The notes: a model not told the origin generated them from the sequence alone. Counted from the stretch's first letter, positions 42,823 to 52,273 are shown. The stretch is 64,000 bases of DNA from Hungatella hathewayi (GCA_025149285.1 CP102274.1:5916001-5980000), one strand, 5' to 3'. Translations and numbers: made by a program.

Positions 42823-43341
42823 TCAGCACTTCTCCGGTTCCGGATACTCTGTGCCGAAAGTCTCCACCGTCATGGATTTGATTTTCTGCTCTTTCATCGG
42901 GCGGTCGTTATAATCGGTGCGTACATCGGCGATCTTATTCACGACATCCATTCCCTCAATAATCTTGCCAAAGGCCGCATAGGCGCCATCCAGATGCGGG
43001 GAAACCTTATGCATGATAAAGAACTGGGAACCTGCGGAGTTGGGGCTCATCGCTCTGGCCATGGACAATACACCCTCTGTATGCTTAAACGCGTTGGAAA
43101 ATCCGTTCTGGCTGAATTCCCCCTTAATGGAGTATCCCGGGCCTCCCATTCCGTTTCCGTCCGGACAGCCGCCCTGAATCATGAAGCCGTTAATGACTCT
43201 GTGGAAAATCAGTCCGTCATAAAAACCTTTTTTTACCAGACTGATAAAATTATTTACTGTGTTCGGAGCAATTTCAGGATAAAGTTCGGCTTTCATGACA
43301 TCGTCGTTTTCCATGGTTATTGTTACAACCGGATTCTTCAT
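42823..43341 (-). CDS. Peptidyl-prolyl cis-trans isomerase (cyclophilin)
   Basis: A 172-residue cytoplasmic cyclophilin. ATG 43341 follows AAAGGAAG; an upstream frame to 43428 has no ribosome site. Active-site motifs are FHRVINGFMIQGG (Arg/Phe/Gln region), GVLSMARAMSPNSAGSQFFI and HLDGAYAAFGKIIEGMDVV. No signal peptide. It catalyses prolyl isomerisation in folding. The GNAT gene follows 39 bp downstream. Confidence 0.95.
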   Translation of the reverse strand: MKNPVVTITMENDDVMKAELYPEIAPNTVNNFISLVKKGFYDGLIFHRVINGFMIQGGCPDGNGMGGPGYSIKGEFSQNGFSNAFKHTEGVLSMARAMSPNSAGSQFFIMHKVSPHLDGAYAAFGKIIEGMDVVNKIADVRTDYNDRPMKEQKIKSMTVETFGTEYPEPEKC

Positions 43342-43588
43342 ATGATTAATTCTTCCTTTCTCTGTACCATTCACTCTGTATTCTGTACAATCTGAAAGTA
43401 TTTTACCAAATCTGTCCTGACATTTCAAGACGGAAGACAGTAAATCGGAGTTTTTCGGCTTTCGTTCATATTTTGTTTAAATTTCATTCAAAAACCTTTT
43501 ACATAAATAACATGGTTTCTTCATGATTCATGGATATACTTTAATTGTAAACAAATAAATAGCTTATAAGATTTTTTTCATAATACTC
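43342..43588. other. Intergenic region ahead of the cyclophilin gene
   Basis: An AT-rich gap. It holds the ribosome site of the cyclophilin gene and presumably its promoter, but I see no convincing -35/-10 pair and no gene. Confidence 0.4.
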
Positions 43589-43612
43589 GAGCTGATAATT
43601 TATTATCAGCTC
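43589..43612. terminator. Short perfect hairpin
   Basis: GAGCTGATAA-TTTA-TTATCAGCTC, 10-bp stem. On the plus side a pyrimidine-rich TCCTCCCTTTTT follows; on the minus side AGTATTATG. It may be a regulatory palindrome rather than a terminator. Confidence 0.4.
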
Positions 43613-43638
43613 TCCTCCCTTTTTCAAACAAATATATA

Positions 43639-43672
43639 AAAAGAGCCTCTCCGCAGCGGAGAGGTTCTTTTC
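43639..43672 (-). terminator. Terminator of the AGCS symporter gene
   Basis: AAAAGAGCCTCTCCGC and GCGGAGAGGTTCTTTT form a near-perfect stem with a U-run on both sides, so it may act in both directions. Confidence 0.8.
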
Positions 43673-43685
43673 GGCTTCCAGCCTG

Positions 43686-45068
43686 TCAGGTTTTTTCAGT
43701 CCGTATCTCTTCTCCTTTTCCCCTCGGAAAAGTCACTTCCTTCATTAAAAAGATCAGAGCCGCAATATTAGGCAGCGCCATGAGACCGTTCCAGATATCG
43801 GACAGCTCCCATACCGTTTCCAGCCTGGCCACACAGCCTAAAAATACTGCCCCCAGATAGAGGAATGTATACGCCCTGCCCCGCAGAATCCGGGACAGAA
43901 GCAGGCAGCGGTTGTGCTCCTTCAGCCGTTCGGCCAGATAGGCCGATGCCTGCCGTCCCAGATAATACCAGGCGATAATCGTTGCAAATGCGAACAGCAT
44001 CATCGCCGCTGACACGAGATACTCCCCCACACCGCCAAGCCGTTTGGAAAAACAGTAGGCTGTGAGTGCCGCTCCTTCATATCCGGAGCCCGCCGCATCG
44101 CCGCCGGTCATACAGAGGATTACCAGGGCAGTCATCGTACAGATCAGAATGGTGTCGAAAAACACCTCAAACATGGCCCACATGCCCTGCTGCTCCGGCG
44201 TCGTCTCCTCAGCCGCTCCATGCAGAACCGCCATGCTGCCCAGTCCCGCCTCGTTGGAAAATACGCCTCTGGACATCCCGTACTGAAGGCTTCTTGAGAT
44301 TCCGTATCCCGCAGCGCCGGAAACAGCCGCCCCCGGCTTCAGCGCATCGCGGAAAATTGCGGCAAAAACGGCGGGGATCTGATCGTAGCATGACATGATA
44401 ACCACCATGGAAAAAAGCATGTAAATCCCTGCAGATATGGGAACCAGCCGTTCGGATACCATGGCAATCCGCCCGATTCCGCCAAAAATAACGAGAAATA
44501 CAGTTCCCGTCAGAATCACCCCCACTACCTCCGGCCGGCTACCAAATGTATAACGGAAGGTTTCCGCAATGGAATTGGACTGCACCATGCTGCCCATTCC
44601 CAGAGACACCATGACACAGAGGAAGCTGTACACCATCCCCAGCCACGGCATATGCATTCCGCGTTCCAGGTACACCATGGGACCGCAGACCCATTTTCCC
44701 TTCTTATCCCGATAGCGGTAGCGGATTCCGAGCATGGTTTCCGCATAGCCTGTCATCATTCCGATGGCGGCGGACACCCACATCCAGAAGATCGCTCCCG
44801 GACCTCCGGCAGTGAGCGCCGTTGCCACTCCTACGATGTTTCCTGTCCCGATGGTAGCAGCCAGAGCCGTACAGGCCGTCTGGAATTTTGTCACGGCGCC
44901 GTCCTCTTCCAGCTCCTCCTCCCGTATGCTTCCGATGGTCATTTTCCACCAGTACGGCAGCCTCCGGATCTGGAAGAACCCGGACTTCACCGTGTAAATA
45001 ATGCCAATCCCCAGAAACAGGACCAGCAGCCATGGCCCCCAGACAAGCTCATGAATTCTATGTATCAT
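43686..45068 (-). CDS. Sodium:alanine symporter (AGCS family)
   Basis: A 460-residue polytopic transporter (about 11 helices). Family marks: FFQIRRLPYWWKMTIGSI, FQTACTALAATIGTGNIVGV (helix 3, sodium/substrate binding), GPGAIFWMWVSAAIGMMTGYAE, and YGMSRGVFSNEAGLGSMAVLHG. It imports alanine or glycine with sodium. The ATG follows GGAGCGG. It lies 51 bp after the polysaccharide deacetylase, likely in the same transcript. Confidence 0.93.
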   Translation of the reverse strand: MIHRIHELVWGPWLLVLFLGIGIIYTVKSGFFQIRRLPYWWKMTIGSIREEELEEDGAVTKFQTACTALAATIGTGNIVGVATALTAGGPGAIFWMWVSAAIGMMTGYAETMLGIRYRYRDKKGKWVCGPMVYLERGMHMPWLGMVYSFLCVMVSLGMGSMVQSNSIAETFRYTFGSRPEVVGVILTGTVFLVIFGGIGRIAMVSERLVPISAGIYMLFSMVVIMSCYDQIPAVFAAIFRDALKPGAAVSGAAGYGISRSLQYGMSRGVFSNEAGLGSMAVLHGAAEETTPEQQGMWAMFEVFFDTILICTMTALVILCMTGGDAAGSGYEGAALTAYCFSKRLGGVGEYLVSAAMMLFAFATIIAWYYLGRQASAYLAERLKEHNRCLLLSRILRGRAYTFLYLGAVFLGCVARLETVWELSDIWNGLMALPNIAALIFLMKEVTFPRGKGEEIRTEKT

Positions 45069-45119
45069 CGATGCCGCTCCAAATTGCTTTTATTAAGACT
45101 TATTCGGAGAGACAACGTT

Positions 45120-45827
45120 CTATGCATGGTACAGGCTGTTGAGTACCTCATGGTTGGTCCCGTAAAAAATATCATCCCGGCCGCTCATCATCTGACAGAA
45201 TTTCTCAAATTCCCCCCAGGTATCGTGGTAATCAAATTCGTAGCTGTGCCCCCAGATATAGTAAATCTGCGGTTTATCCGGCTGCAGCTTTAAAAATGCT
45301 TCTCCCATCTCAGCCATCCGGTCAAACTCGATGTGATAAACAGACGGCTGGAACCGGAGAAGGTCCTGCTGCAGATCGAAATGATAGCAGGATGTGATAG
45401 TCCTGGCATACTTCATGGCCGTGTGCTTCCGTATGACTTCTGCCACCCGCTCATCGTTGTTGACACCGCCTCCGGGATAGGCCATGCCCATAACCGGCCT
45501 GCCAGTGAGGCGCTCCAGATTGATCCGGTCCTCCTCCACCTGGCGGATAATCTCCGGTTCTTCCAGTTCCGTCAAATGAGGATGGGTCAGCGTATGCACG
45601 GCAACCTCGTGATTCCGATAGAGCTCCGCAGCCTCCTCCGGCCGGATCTTATTGTGATCCACCCACATATTCTCCCTCCACAGCGTTCCCGGCTTTCCGA
45701 GCAGTTCTGAATTGATGTTAAATGTCGCCTTTAGTCCGTAACGGTCAAACAGTTCCACCAGCCGCCGGTCCTGTGTCACCCCGTCGTCGTAGCTGAAGGT
45801 CAGCGCCTTCATTTTTCCATGAAACAT
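45120..45827 (-). CDS. Polysaccharide deacetylase family protein
   Basis: A 235-residue protein with the NodB-homology domain. LTFSYDDGVTQDRRLVE holds the catalytic base Asp and metal Asp (motif 1). HTLTHPHL is motif 2 with the metal His pair. The later YPGGGVNNDERV region is compatible with motif 3. No signal peptide, so it acts in the cytoplasm or is atypical. It could deacetylate a small GlcNAc-containing substrate. The ATG follows GGGGAGAGAATCC. Confidence 0.85.
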   Translation of the reverse strand: MFHGKMKALTFSYDDGVTQDRRLVELFDRYGLKATFNINSELLGKPGTLWRENMWVDHNKIRPEEAAELYRNHEVAVHTLTHPHLTELEEPEIIRQVEEDRINLERLTGRPVMGMAYPGGGVNNDERVAEVIRKHTAMKYARTITSCYHFDLQQDLLRFQPSVYHIEFDRMAEMGEAFLKLQPDKPQIYYIWGHSYEFDYHDTWGEFEKFCQMMSGRDDIFYGTNHEVLNSLYHA

Positions 45828-46213
45828 GGATTCTCTCCCCCTTTTCTTCTTTCAGTTCTGCAGCTTCCTGCCCTGTTCGCAAACAGACCGGCTGCGTTCA
45901 AAGGTTATATTACCACAATCCTGCAGAGCGGGCATCTGTTTTCCGTGATTTCTTCCGCTGCCCGGCATCTCCATACCTCAGGACCGTATAGATCCGCAGG
46001 CTATTCCTTAAAATAAATAAGGAATAAAATTTCCATTAAAAATCACACTATATATTACACCATGAGAGGCGGGATGTGGTATAATGTGCGTATAGGGCCG
46101 TCGGCCGGCGCATCTGCATTCCGGCGGTACTGCCCGGGATTGTCAGTTTGGCCGGATTTATTCATCCATGCTCTCTGACTGTTCCCCAAAATACTCCATC
46201 AAGAGGTGATTAC
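45828..46213. other. Divergent intergenic region with palindrome and promoter
   Basis: About 386 bp. It holds an inverted repeat ATTCCTTA-N7-TAAGGAAT (46003-46025), the extended -10 TGTGGTATAATGTG (46075-46088, plus strand), and a GC-rich 125-bp leader with short hairpins (GGCCGGC). No gene is visible. Confidence 0.5.
46075..46088 (+). promoter_or_regulatory. Extended -10 promoter for the phospholipase C-like gene
   Basis: TGG-TATAAT core in TGTGGTATAATGTG, identical over 14 bp to 41257-41270. The palindrome ATTCCTTA/TAAGGAAT lies about 50 bp upstream and could be an operator. Confidence 0.5.
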
Positions 46214-47191
46214 ATGCCCGGATTTACCACCCATTATCTTCTAGGCGTCAAAGCATACAATGATCTTCCAAATAACCAGCTAAGACGGATTATCTCCAAA
46301 TACCGCTGGCTCTATCAGTTAGGCCTGCAGGGCCCCGATATGTTTTTCTACAACATTCCGATCCTGCGCCACCGCGATTATCGAAACGTAGGCTCCTATA
46401 TGCATGAGAACCATGTCAGCACCTTCTTTTCCGTATGTTTAAACCACATGGCCACCATCGAGTCGAAACAGCAGCGGGAGCAGGCCATCTCCTACTTAAG
46501 CGGTTATTTCTGCCATTATATTGCCGATTCCATCTGCCATCCTTACGTGTACGGCCGGATTGAGTACGACATCAAGAATTCAGGAAACTACTACCACGGT
46601 CTTCATGCCACGCTGGAGAATGACATAGACGCTCTTCTTCTTATGAAATATAAAAAGAAGAAGCCGTCCCAGTTTAACCAGGCGGCGACCATCTGCTTAA
46701 ACGGGCTGGAGACGCAGTTTATCTCCGGTTTTCTCGCCTCCTGCATCAACGAAGCCTACTATCCGATCAACTACCGGAATAATTTTCGCGTGACGCCCCG
46801 GATGGTGTCCCGCTCCATTCTTGCCATGCGCATCGGCTGCCGTACCCTGGCCGATCCCAGAAGCCGCAAGAGGAACAGCATTGCGGTGGTGGAAAATCTC
46901 TTTCTCAAGAATCCCATCGCCTCTAAGAAGCTGGTCACGGACATACCGCCGGATCCGGTAAAAGCCATGAACCTGGATCATGAGACCTGGTGTAATCCAT
47001 GGGATAAGCGTCTGGCTTCCCAGGCATCGTTTCCGGACCTTTTCCACCAGTCCATGCGCAAATGCAGCGATGTATTTTACTTATTTAATGAAGAGCTGAT
47101 ATCAGCCACTCCGCTCTCTCATCAGGACCATGGAACGCTGTTGAAGGAACTGGGCAACTACTCTTACCACAGCGGCCTGGCAGTATCCTAG
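46214..47191 (+). CDS. Zinc-dependent phospholipase C-like protein
   Basis: A 325-residue protein. ATG 46214 follows AAGAGGTGAT; an upstream in-frame start at 46148 is less likely. It has a His-rich pattern typical of zinc phospholipase C-like folds: MPGFTTHYLLG, MHENHVSTFF, FCHYIADSICHPYVYGR and a His in YYHGLHATLEND. The cysteine and histidine residues may hold a trinuclear metal site. There is no signal peptide, so secretion is doubtful. The family match is by motif spacing only. Confidence 0.8.
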   Translation: MPGFTTHYLLGVKAYNDLPNNQLRRIISKYRWLYQLGLQGPDMFFYNIPILRHRDYRNVGSYMHENHVSTFFSVCLNHMATIESKQQREQAISYLSGYFCHYIADSICHPYVYGRIEYDIKNSGNYYHGLHATLENDIDALLLMKYKKKKPSQFNQAATICLNGLETQFISGFLASCINEAYYPINYRNNFRVTPRMVSRSILAMRIGCRTLADPRSRKRNSIAVVENLFLKNPIASKKLVTDIPPDPVKAMNLDHETWCNPWDKRLASQASFPDLFHQSMRKCSDVFYLFNEELISATPLSHQDHGTLLKELGNYSYHSGLAVS

Positions 47192-47197
47192 GATGGG

Positions 47198-47242
47198 AAA
47201 AGGTGCAGACGCGAATGAAAATTTCGCTGCTGCACCTTTTTG
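47198..47242. terminator. Bidirectional terminator
   Basis: AAAAGGTGCAG and CTGCACCTTTT form the stem, with an inner CGCGAA/TTCGC. A T-run follows on the plus side. Confidence 0.8.
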
Positions 47243-47309
47243 CTGCATGATATCTACATGATAAATTGACTGATTCCCGGTTCTGATTCATACCACACGG
47301 TATCAGGAA

Positions 47310-47906
47310 TTATTCCTGGCCTTCCTCCGCGCCGTCGTCTTCCATATCACCGTCCATGTCTTCCCCCATCTCATCTTCCGCTGATGTCGGTTCCATGACC
47401 TTCGCGCCCTCTGCCGGCACAATGGCCTCATTAGACCCTGCTGGAATCGTCATATTCACCAGCCATACAGACTTGTCTGTCATCATGCCGTCAGGCATTA
47501 CGATGAGATTCAGCGTATAGTCCTGAAAGAACCCGCCATAGGAATCTTCTGTGGATGTCTCGATGGAAAAGTCCTGAACAGCCGCCTCGTCATTGATCGT
47601 TCTCACAACGGCGTTTGCAAAGTCCACCGCTTCCTCCGTGGTCGCTCCCGCGTTCATCATCAGCGTTAAATCGATCGTCTTCTTATCCGGGTCCACGCTG
47701 TAATTGATGCTTACCGCCTTCGGATAATCCTCATTATTCAGATACTGTTCATCCAGATCGTCTCCGATCTGTCCCCAATCCAGTACAATCCCCTCCTGGG
47801 TTTCAAATACCGGCTCCGCTGGTCCTCCTGTAACAATATTGCTCTTGGTACAGCCAGCCAGCAGCATCGCCGCAATTCCGCATATAATTAACACTTTTTT
47901 CTTCAT
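47310..47906 (-). CDS. Lipoprotein of unknown function
   Basis: A 198-residue exported lipoprotein. The signal ends in LLAGC, a good lipobox. Mature residues are acidic, with VETSTEDSYGGFFQDYTLNL and a very acidic C terminus (DEMGEDMDGDMEDDGAE). The ATG at 47906 is 13 bases after AGGAGG, whereas a TTG two codons upstream (47912) is 7 bases after it and could be the true start. No named family is recognised. Confidence 0.8.
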   Translation of the reverse strand: MKKKVLIICGIAAMLLAGCTKSNIVTGGPAEPVFETQEGIVLDWGQIGDDLDEQYLNNEDYPKAVSINYSVDPDKKTIDLTLMMNAGATTEEAVDFANAVVRTINDEAAVQDFSIETSTEDSYGGFFQDYTLNLIVMPDGMMTDKSVWLVNMTIPAGSNEAIVPAEGAKVMEPTSAEDEMGEDMDGDMEDDGAEEGQE

Positions 47907-48012
47907 GGTCAAATTCCGTCCTCCTTTTTTCTGCACGAGGCTATTATATCGGATGGCGCTTCATTTTTGTAGTGGTTTTGGAAAAAAGTCAGAAAATCTT
48001 CACAATTAATTC

Positions 48013-48041
48013 TTGCATTTTCTGGATAACCATGGTATCAT
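48013..48041 (+). promoter_or_regulatory. Promoter of the BCCT transporter gene
   Basis: TTGCAT (48013-48018), a 17-bp spacer and TATCAT (48036-48041). ATGTTCAA (48040-48047) and TTGAACAT (48070-48077) form an inverted repeat directly downstream, a possible operator or leader hairpin. Confidence 0.6.
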
Positions 48042-48092
48042 GTTCAATATCATTTTTGTTTTTACTTTTTTGAACATTTAGGAGGTACTATC

Positions 48093-49670
48093 ATGGACCA
48101 GGACGAGAAAAAATACCTGATTAAGAAATTAGACTGGGTTACGACCATAATCCCATTTGTCTGTATTATCATACTATGCCTTTTATTTATGGTGTTCCCT
48201 CAGAAATCAACCGACATGCTGTCACAGGTCCGTTTCTTCCTTGGCAATGAGTTCGGAAGCTACTATCTGCTGATTGGCCTCGGCGTCTTTCTCTGTTCCC
48301 TCTATATGGCATTTTCCAGATACGGAAAGATCCGGCTGGGAAATTTAGAAAAACCGCAGTATTCCAATTTTAAATGGGGAACCATGATGTTTACAGCGGG
48401 ACTTGCGGCTGACATTCTCTTCTACTCCCTCTGCGAGTGGGTGCTTTATGCCAACGAACCTCACATCGCGGATATGGGGGCCTTTCAGGATTGGGCTTCC
48501 ACCTATCCCCTCTTCCACTGGGGACCGATTCCCTGGAGTTTTTACATGGTGCTGGCCGTGGCCTTCGGTTTTATGCTCCATGTAAAGAAGCGCACGAAAC
48601 AGAAGTATTCCGAAGCCTGCCGCCCGGTTCTTGGTAAACACGTAGACGGAATCGGAGGAAAAATCATCGATCTGATCGCCGTATTTGCACTTCTGGCAGG
48701 AACGGCTACCACATTTTCCCTGGCTACTCCGCTGCTCTCCATGGCGATCAGCCGTGTGACCGGTATCCCGGAGTCCAATATGCTGACAATCGCCATTCTT
48801 GTCATCATCTGCGTCATCTACACCATCACCGTGTATTTCGGTATGAAGGGTATTGCCAAGCTGGCCGCCTCCTGTACCTGGCTCTTCTTCGGCCTGCTGC
48901 TCTACGTGCTGATCGGCGGCGGAGAGGCCCGTTATACCATCGAGACCGGAATCACGGCTGTCGGCAATATGGTGCAGAATTTTATCGGCATGTCCACATG
49001 GACCGATGCGCTGCGCACCTCCTCGTTCCCGCAGAACTGGACCATCTTCTACTGGGCCTACTGGATGGTGTGGTGTGTGGCCACGCCATTCTTCATCGGA
49101 ACCATCAGCAAGGGACGCACCATCCGGCAGACCGTTCTCGGAGGCTACTTCTTTGGACTGTCCGGAACCTTTACTTCCTTTATCATCCTCGGCAATTACA
49201 GCCTGGCGCTGCAGACCAAGGGACATCTGGACGTCATGGGGATCTATGCCTCAACCGGAGATTTGTATCAGACCATTATGGCTGTCTTTGAGACACTTCC
49301 ACTGGCAAAACTTGGCCTTATCCTTCTGGCTGTAACCATGATCGCCTTTTACGCGACGTCCTTCGATGCACTGACTATGGTGGCTTCTTCCTATTCCTAT
49401 AAGGAACTGCCGCCCGACGCCCAGCCTGACAAGCACGTGAAGCTGTTCTGGGCCATCCTGCTGATGCTCTTTCCCATCGCGCTCATTTTCTCGGAGAACT
49501 CGATGGCGAATCTGCAGACCGTATCCATCATTGCGGCATTCCCCATCGGGATCATCATACTGCTGATACTCTTCAGTTTCTTTAAAGATGCAAAAGAATA
49601 TCTGGACCACAGCGAAGGCGGTGAACCTGACGAAAATAAAAAGAAACCTGAAAAGACCAGGGCGAATTAA
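48093..49670 (+). CDS. BCCT-family betaine/carnitine/choline transporter
   Basis: A 525-residue, about 12-helix transporter. BCCT marks: FKWGTMMFTAGLAADILFYS with the GWG-like part in helix 3 region, FHWGPIPWSFYMVLAVAFG, and WTIFYWAYWMVWCVATPFFI with the Trp-rich substrate-binding segment. It takes up quaternary amines such as glycine betaine or carnitine. The ATG follows GGAGGTACTATC. A small HTH gene overlaps its 3' end from the opposite strand. Confidence 0.93.
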   Translation: MDQDEKKYLIKKLDWVTTIIPFVCIIILCLLFMVFPQKSTDMLSQVRFFLGNEFGSYYLLIGLGVFLCSLYMAFSRYGKIRLGNLEKPQYSNFKWGTMMFTAGLAADILFYSLCEWVLYANEPHIADMGAFQDWASTYPLFHWGPIPWSFYMVLAVAFGFMLHVKKRTKQKYSEACRPVLGKHVDGIGGKIIDLIAVFALLAGTATTFSLATPLLSMAISRVTGIPESNMLTIAILVIICVIYTITVYFGMKGIAKLAASCTWLFFGLLLYVLIGGGEARYTIETGITAVGNMVQNFIGMSTWTDALRTSSFPQNWTIFYWAYWMVWCVATPFFIGTISKGRTIRQTVLGGYFFGLSGTFTSFIILGNYSLALQTKGHLDVMGIYASTGDLYQTIMAVFETLPLAKLGLILLAVTMIAFYATSFDALTMVASSYSYKELPPDAQPDKHVKLFWAILLMLFPIALIFSENSMANLQTVSIIAAFPIGIIILLILFSFFKDAKEYLDHSEGGEPDENKKKPEKTRAN

Positions 49671-49906
49671 TCGTCCTGGTCCAGATCGTTGAACAAATCG
49701 GAATCAAAGAACTCGCGGATGGTCATTCCAAAGCCATCGGCGATTTTTTTGATATTGCAGATTCCGGGGTTCTTGCTCTTTCCATTCATAATACTCTTAA
49801 AGGTTGATGGCGGCATCCCTGCCTGAAAGGTCAGAGAATATCCCGTCAGACGCTTCTGTCTGCATAACTGTTCAATCCTTTTACTGGTTGCTTCGCATAT
49901 CGTCAT
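49667..49906 (-). CDS. Small HTH (XRE-type) DNA-binding protein
   Basis: A 79-residue protein, essentially one XRE helix-turn-helix: RIEQLCRQKRLTGYSLTFQA, then MPPSTFKSIMNGKSKNPGIC, then IKKIADGFGMTIREFFDS. The ATG follows AAGGAGGGA. It is convergent with the BCCT gene and overlaps its stop by 4 bp. It might control a neighbour, but no site is assigned with certainty. Confidence 0.88.
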   Translation of the reverse strand: MTICEATSKRIEQLCRQKRLTGYSLTFQAGMPPSTFKSIMNGKSKNPGICNIKKIADGFGMTIREFFDSDLFNDLDQDD

Positions 49907-50022
49907 GACCGAATCCCTCCTTTTTTCTTTAGTGTATCTAAAAAAATTGTAGAATTCGGTCGATATAATGTCCGATTGGAAATATTTTCCAGCGCAGTAT
50001 ACGCTCAGTAGACATTAAGTAA

Positions 50023-50862
50023 TCAGTCCATGATTTTTATTTTCATACTGGAGTGAGAGGGCACCTGCTTCTCTTCCGGCGGCAGGGTCATGTAATCGCC
50101 GTAAATCCAGGTCAGAACCTCATGCCAGCCCTTTGGCGCCATGAGCTTTGTATCCTCAAACGGCAGATCTACCGTTTCCTCACACCACTCCTTCTGAAGC
50201 GTCACATATAAGTAATCCGGCTGGTAATTGCTGTAGTAGCGCAGAGGGCTCTTACCTTTTCTGTCCTTCACCGCCGCCATATGCTGAAGCTTTCGAATAA
50301 CGCTCATGGGAATCAGCCTGCCAACAGTGGAAAGGAGCCACACGCAGATTCTTCCCATCGCACCATACTTTCCAAAGTCCAGCTTATAGCGGTGACCCAT
50401 AGCCAGTCCGTAAAGCACTGTGTGCAGAAACAGCGTCCAGGTGGAAGCAATCTTGTTGTCCGGAAGCTCGTCAATCGTAAATAAATCCACCCAAAGGTGA
50501 TTCAGCCTGCCTCCGTAATACTGCATCTCTTCCGTATCCTCATGCATCTGGCTCTTCTCATAGATAATCCTGGCCGTGAAATCGAAAAATGCCTTCCCGC
50601 CCCGTAGGTCCTTTGGCTCCACCAGCGTCATGCCTTCAGGCAGTTCTCTTTTTACCACCTTTAAAAATGCATCGTAGTTCGGCCTCGTGAATGCCACATC
50701 CGCATCGTCATCCCACGGGATAAAGCCCTTGTGGCGCACGGCCCCCAGAAGGGTTCCCGCATCCAGAACATACTTTATCCTGTATTTCCGGCAAATCCGG
50801 TCAATTTCCTTTAAAATAGCCAGGTTCGCCTCATGGACCTTTGTAAGATCGTAATTCTCCAT
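50023..50862 (-). CDS. LicD-family phosphotransferase
   Basis: A 279-residue protein of the LicD type, which moves phosphocholine or related groups onto surface glycans. The family pattern is HEANLAILKEIDRICRKYRI, then VLDAGTLLGAVRHKGFIPWD, then DDADVAFTRPNYDAF, a nucleotidyltransferase-like acidic motif. The ATG follows GAAGGAAACC. It is the last gene of the polysaccharide operon. The donor is not predictable (choline, sugar phosphate or glycerol phosphate). Confidence 0.9.
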   Translation of the reverse strand: MENYDLTKVHEANLAILKEIDRICRKYRIKYVLDAGTLLGAVRHKGFIPWDDDADVAFTRPNYDAFLKVVKRELPEGMTLVEPKDLRGGKAFFDFTARIIYEKSQMHEDTEEMQYYGGRLNHLWVDLFTIDELPDNKIASTWTLFLHTVLYGLAMGHRYKLDFGKYGAMGRICVWLLSTVGRLIPMSVIRKLQHMAAVKDRKGKSPLRYYSNYQPDYLYVTLQKEWCEETVDLPFEDTKLMAPKGWHEVLTWIYGDYMTLPPEEKQVPSHSSMKIKIMD

Positions 50863-50926
50863 TTGGTTTCCTTCTCCCCATGCCAGGAACGTCTTAAGCG
50901 AATCCCCACGTCCGGGCTTCTTTCGT

Positions 50927-52273
50927 CTAGCTGTTTTTCTTTACTGCTTCTATAATCGCTGCGGCCATATAATCAGTCATTTCATCTGTCATGCCCGGGT
51001 ATACTCCGATCCAGAACGTATCCGCCATGATCCGGTCGGTGTTCTTTAACTCTCCCACAATCCGGTATCCGGACTTTGCCGCACGCATTTCATCAAAACA
51101 CGGATGCTTAGTTAAATTGCCTGCAAACAGCATTCTGGTCTGCACGCCCCGTGATTCCACGTACTGCACAATTCCGTTCCTGTCTACGCCCTCCCGGCAG
51201 GTAATCAGGAAACCGAACCAGCTGGGTTTTGAATTCGGACACGGCTCCGGCAGGATCAGCTGTCCCTCCACCTCTGAAAGCGCGGCGCGAAGCCTGTCAA
51301 AGTTATGGCGGCGGCGTTCCACGAAGGACGGGAACTTCTTAAGCTGTGCACAGCCGATGGCCGCCTGCATGTCGGTTGCCTTTAAGTTATATCCAAAATG
51401 GGAATACACGTATTTGTGATCGTATCCCAGCGGAAGCTCACCAAACTGTCTGTCAAAGCGGTGACCGCACATGTTGTCCCTTCCCGATGGGCAGACGCAG
51501 TCCCTGCCCCAGTCGCGGAAGGACCGGATAATCTTGTTCAGCATCGGATTATTCGTATAAACAGCCCCGCCCTCTCCCATCGTCATATGGTGAGGCGGAT
51601 AGAAGCTGGAGGTACCGATATCGCCGATGGTACCGGACAGCCGCTCCTCGCCGTCAATGGTATATCTGGTTCCCAAAGCGTCGCAGTTGTCCTCCACCAG
51701 CCACAGATTATGGCGGTCACAGAATGCTTTTACGGCCGCCAGATCGAAGGGGTTGCCCAGCGTATGAGCAATCATCACGGCTTTTGTCTTCTCCGAATAC
51801 GCCTCCTCCAGCATCGTCACATCGATATTGTACTGCGGTATCGTCACGTCCACGAATACCGGCACCGCGCCGTACTGGATAAGCGGTGTCACTGTGGTAG
51901 GAAAACCGGCAGCTACGGTGATCACCTCATCGCCGCGTTTCACCCGCCGTTCGCCGAGAAGCGGGGACGTCAGCGTCATAAAGGCAACGAGATTCGCGGA
52001 GGAACCCGAATTTACCAGGGAACAGTATTTCACGCCCAGATATCCGGCCAGTTCCTTTTCAAATTCATCCGTATACCGGCCGGAAGTCAGCCAGAATTCC
52101 AGGGAACTGTCTACCAGATTCACCATCTCACTGCTGTCATATACACGGGACGCATAGGGGATCCTGTCTCCCTCTTTGAACGGCTTCTTTTGATTGTGAT
52201 AGGTATCGCAGTAAGCTTCTACCATATCCAGGATCTGCTTTTTCGCTTCCTGCTCTGTCTTATTTTCAAACAT
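50927..52273 (-). CDS. rfbH: CDP-4-keto-6-deoxyglucose 3-dehydrase (E1, PMP-dependent)
   Basis: The 448-residue dehydrase that starts C-3 deoxygenation of CDP-6-deoxy-4-ketoglucose, giving 3,6-dideoxy sugars. It has a DegT/AspC-type fold: CSLVNSGSSANLVAF, AAGFPTTVTPLIQYG, VEDNCDALG, and SSFYPPHHMTMGEGGA. In the last motif the Schiff-base Lys of aminotransferases is replaced by His (His228), the known E1 hallmark. The Cys cluster CVCPSGRDNMCG is also consistent with an iron-sulfur E1. It needs an E3 reductase, not seen in the window. Confidence 0.93.
   Translation of the reverse strand: MFENKTEQEAKKQILDMVEAYCDTYHNQKKPFKEGDRIPYASRVYDSSEMVNLVDSSLEFWLTSGRYTDEFEKELAGYLGVKYCSLVNSGSSANLVAFMTLTSPLLGERRVKRGDEVITVAAGFPTTVTPLIQYGAVPVFVDVTIPQYNIDVTMLEEAYSEKTKAVMIAHTLGNPFDLAAVKAFCDRHNLWLVEDNCDALGTRYTIDGEERLSGTIGDIGTSSFYPPHHMTMGEGGAVYTNNPMLNKIIRSFRDWGRDCVCPSGRDNMCGHRFDRQFGELPLGYDHKYVYSHFGYNLKATDMQAAIGCAQLKKFPSFVERRRHNFDRLRAALSEVEGQLILPEPCPNSKPSWFGFLITCREGVDRNGIVQYVESRGVQTRMLFAGNLTKHPCFDEMRAAKSGYRIVGELKNTDRIMADTFWIGVYPGMTDEMTDYMAAAIIEAVKKNS

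Noticed and set aside
48345..49226. Long minus-strand open frame inside the BCCT gene
   Set aside because: Composition is rich in G, H and D and lacks any conserved motif. The plus-strand gene is a clear BCCT transporter.
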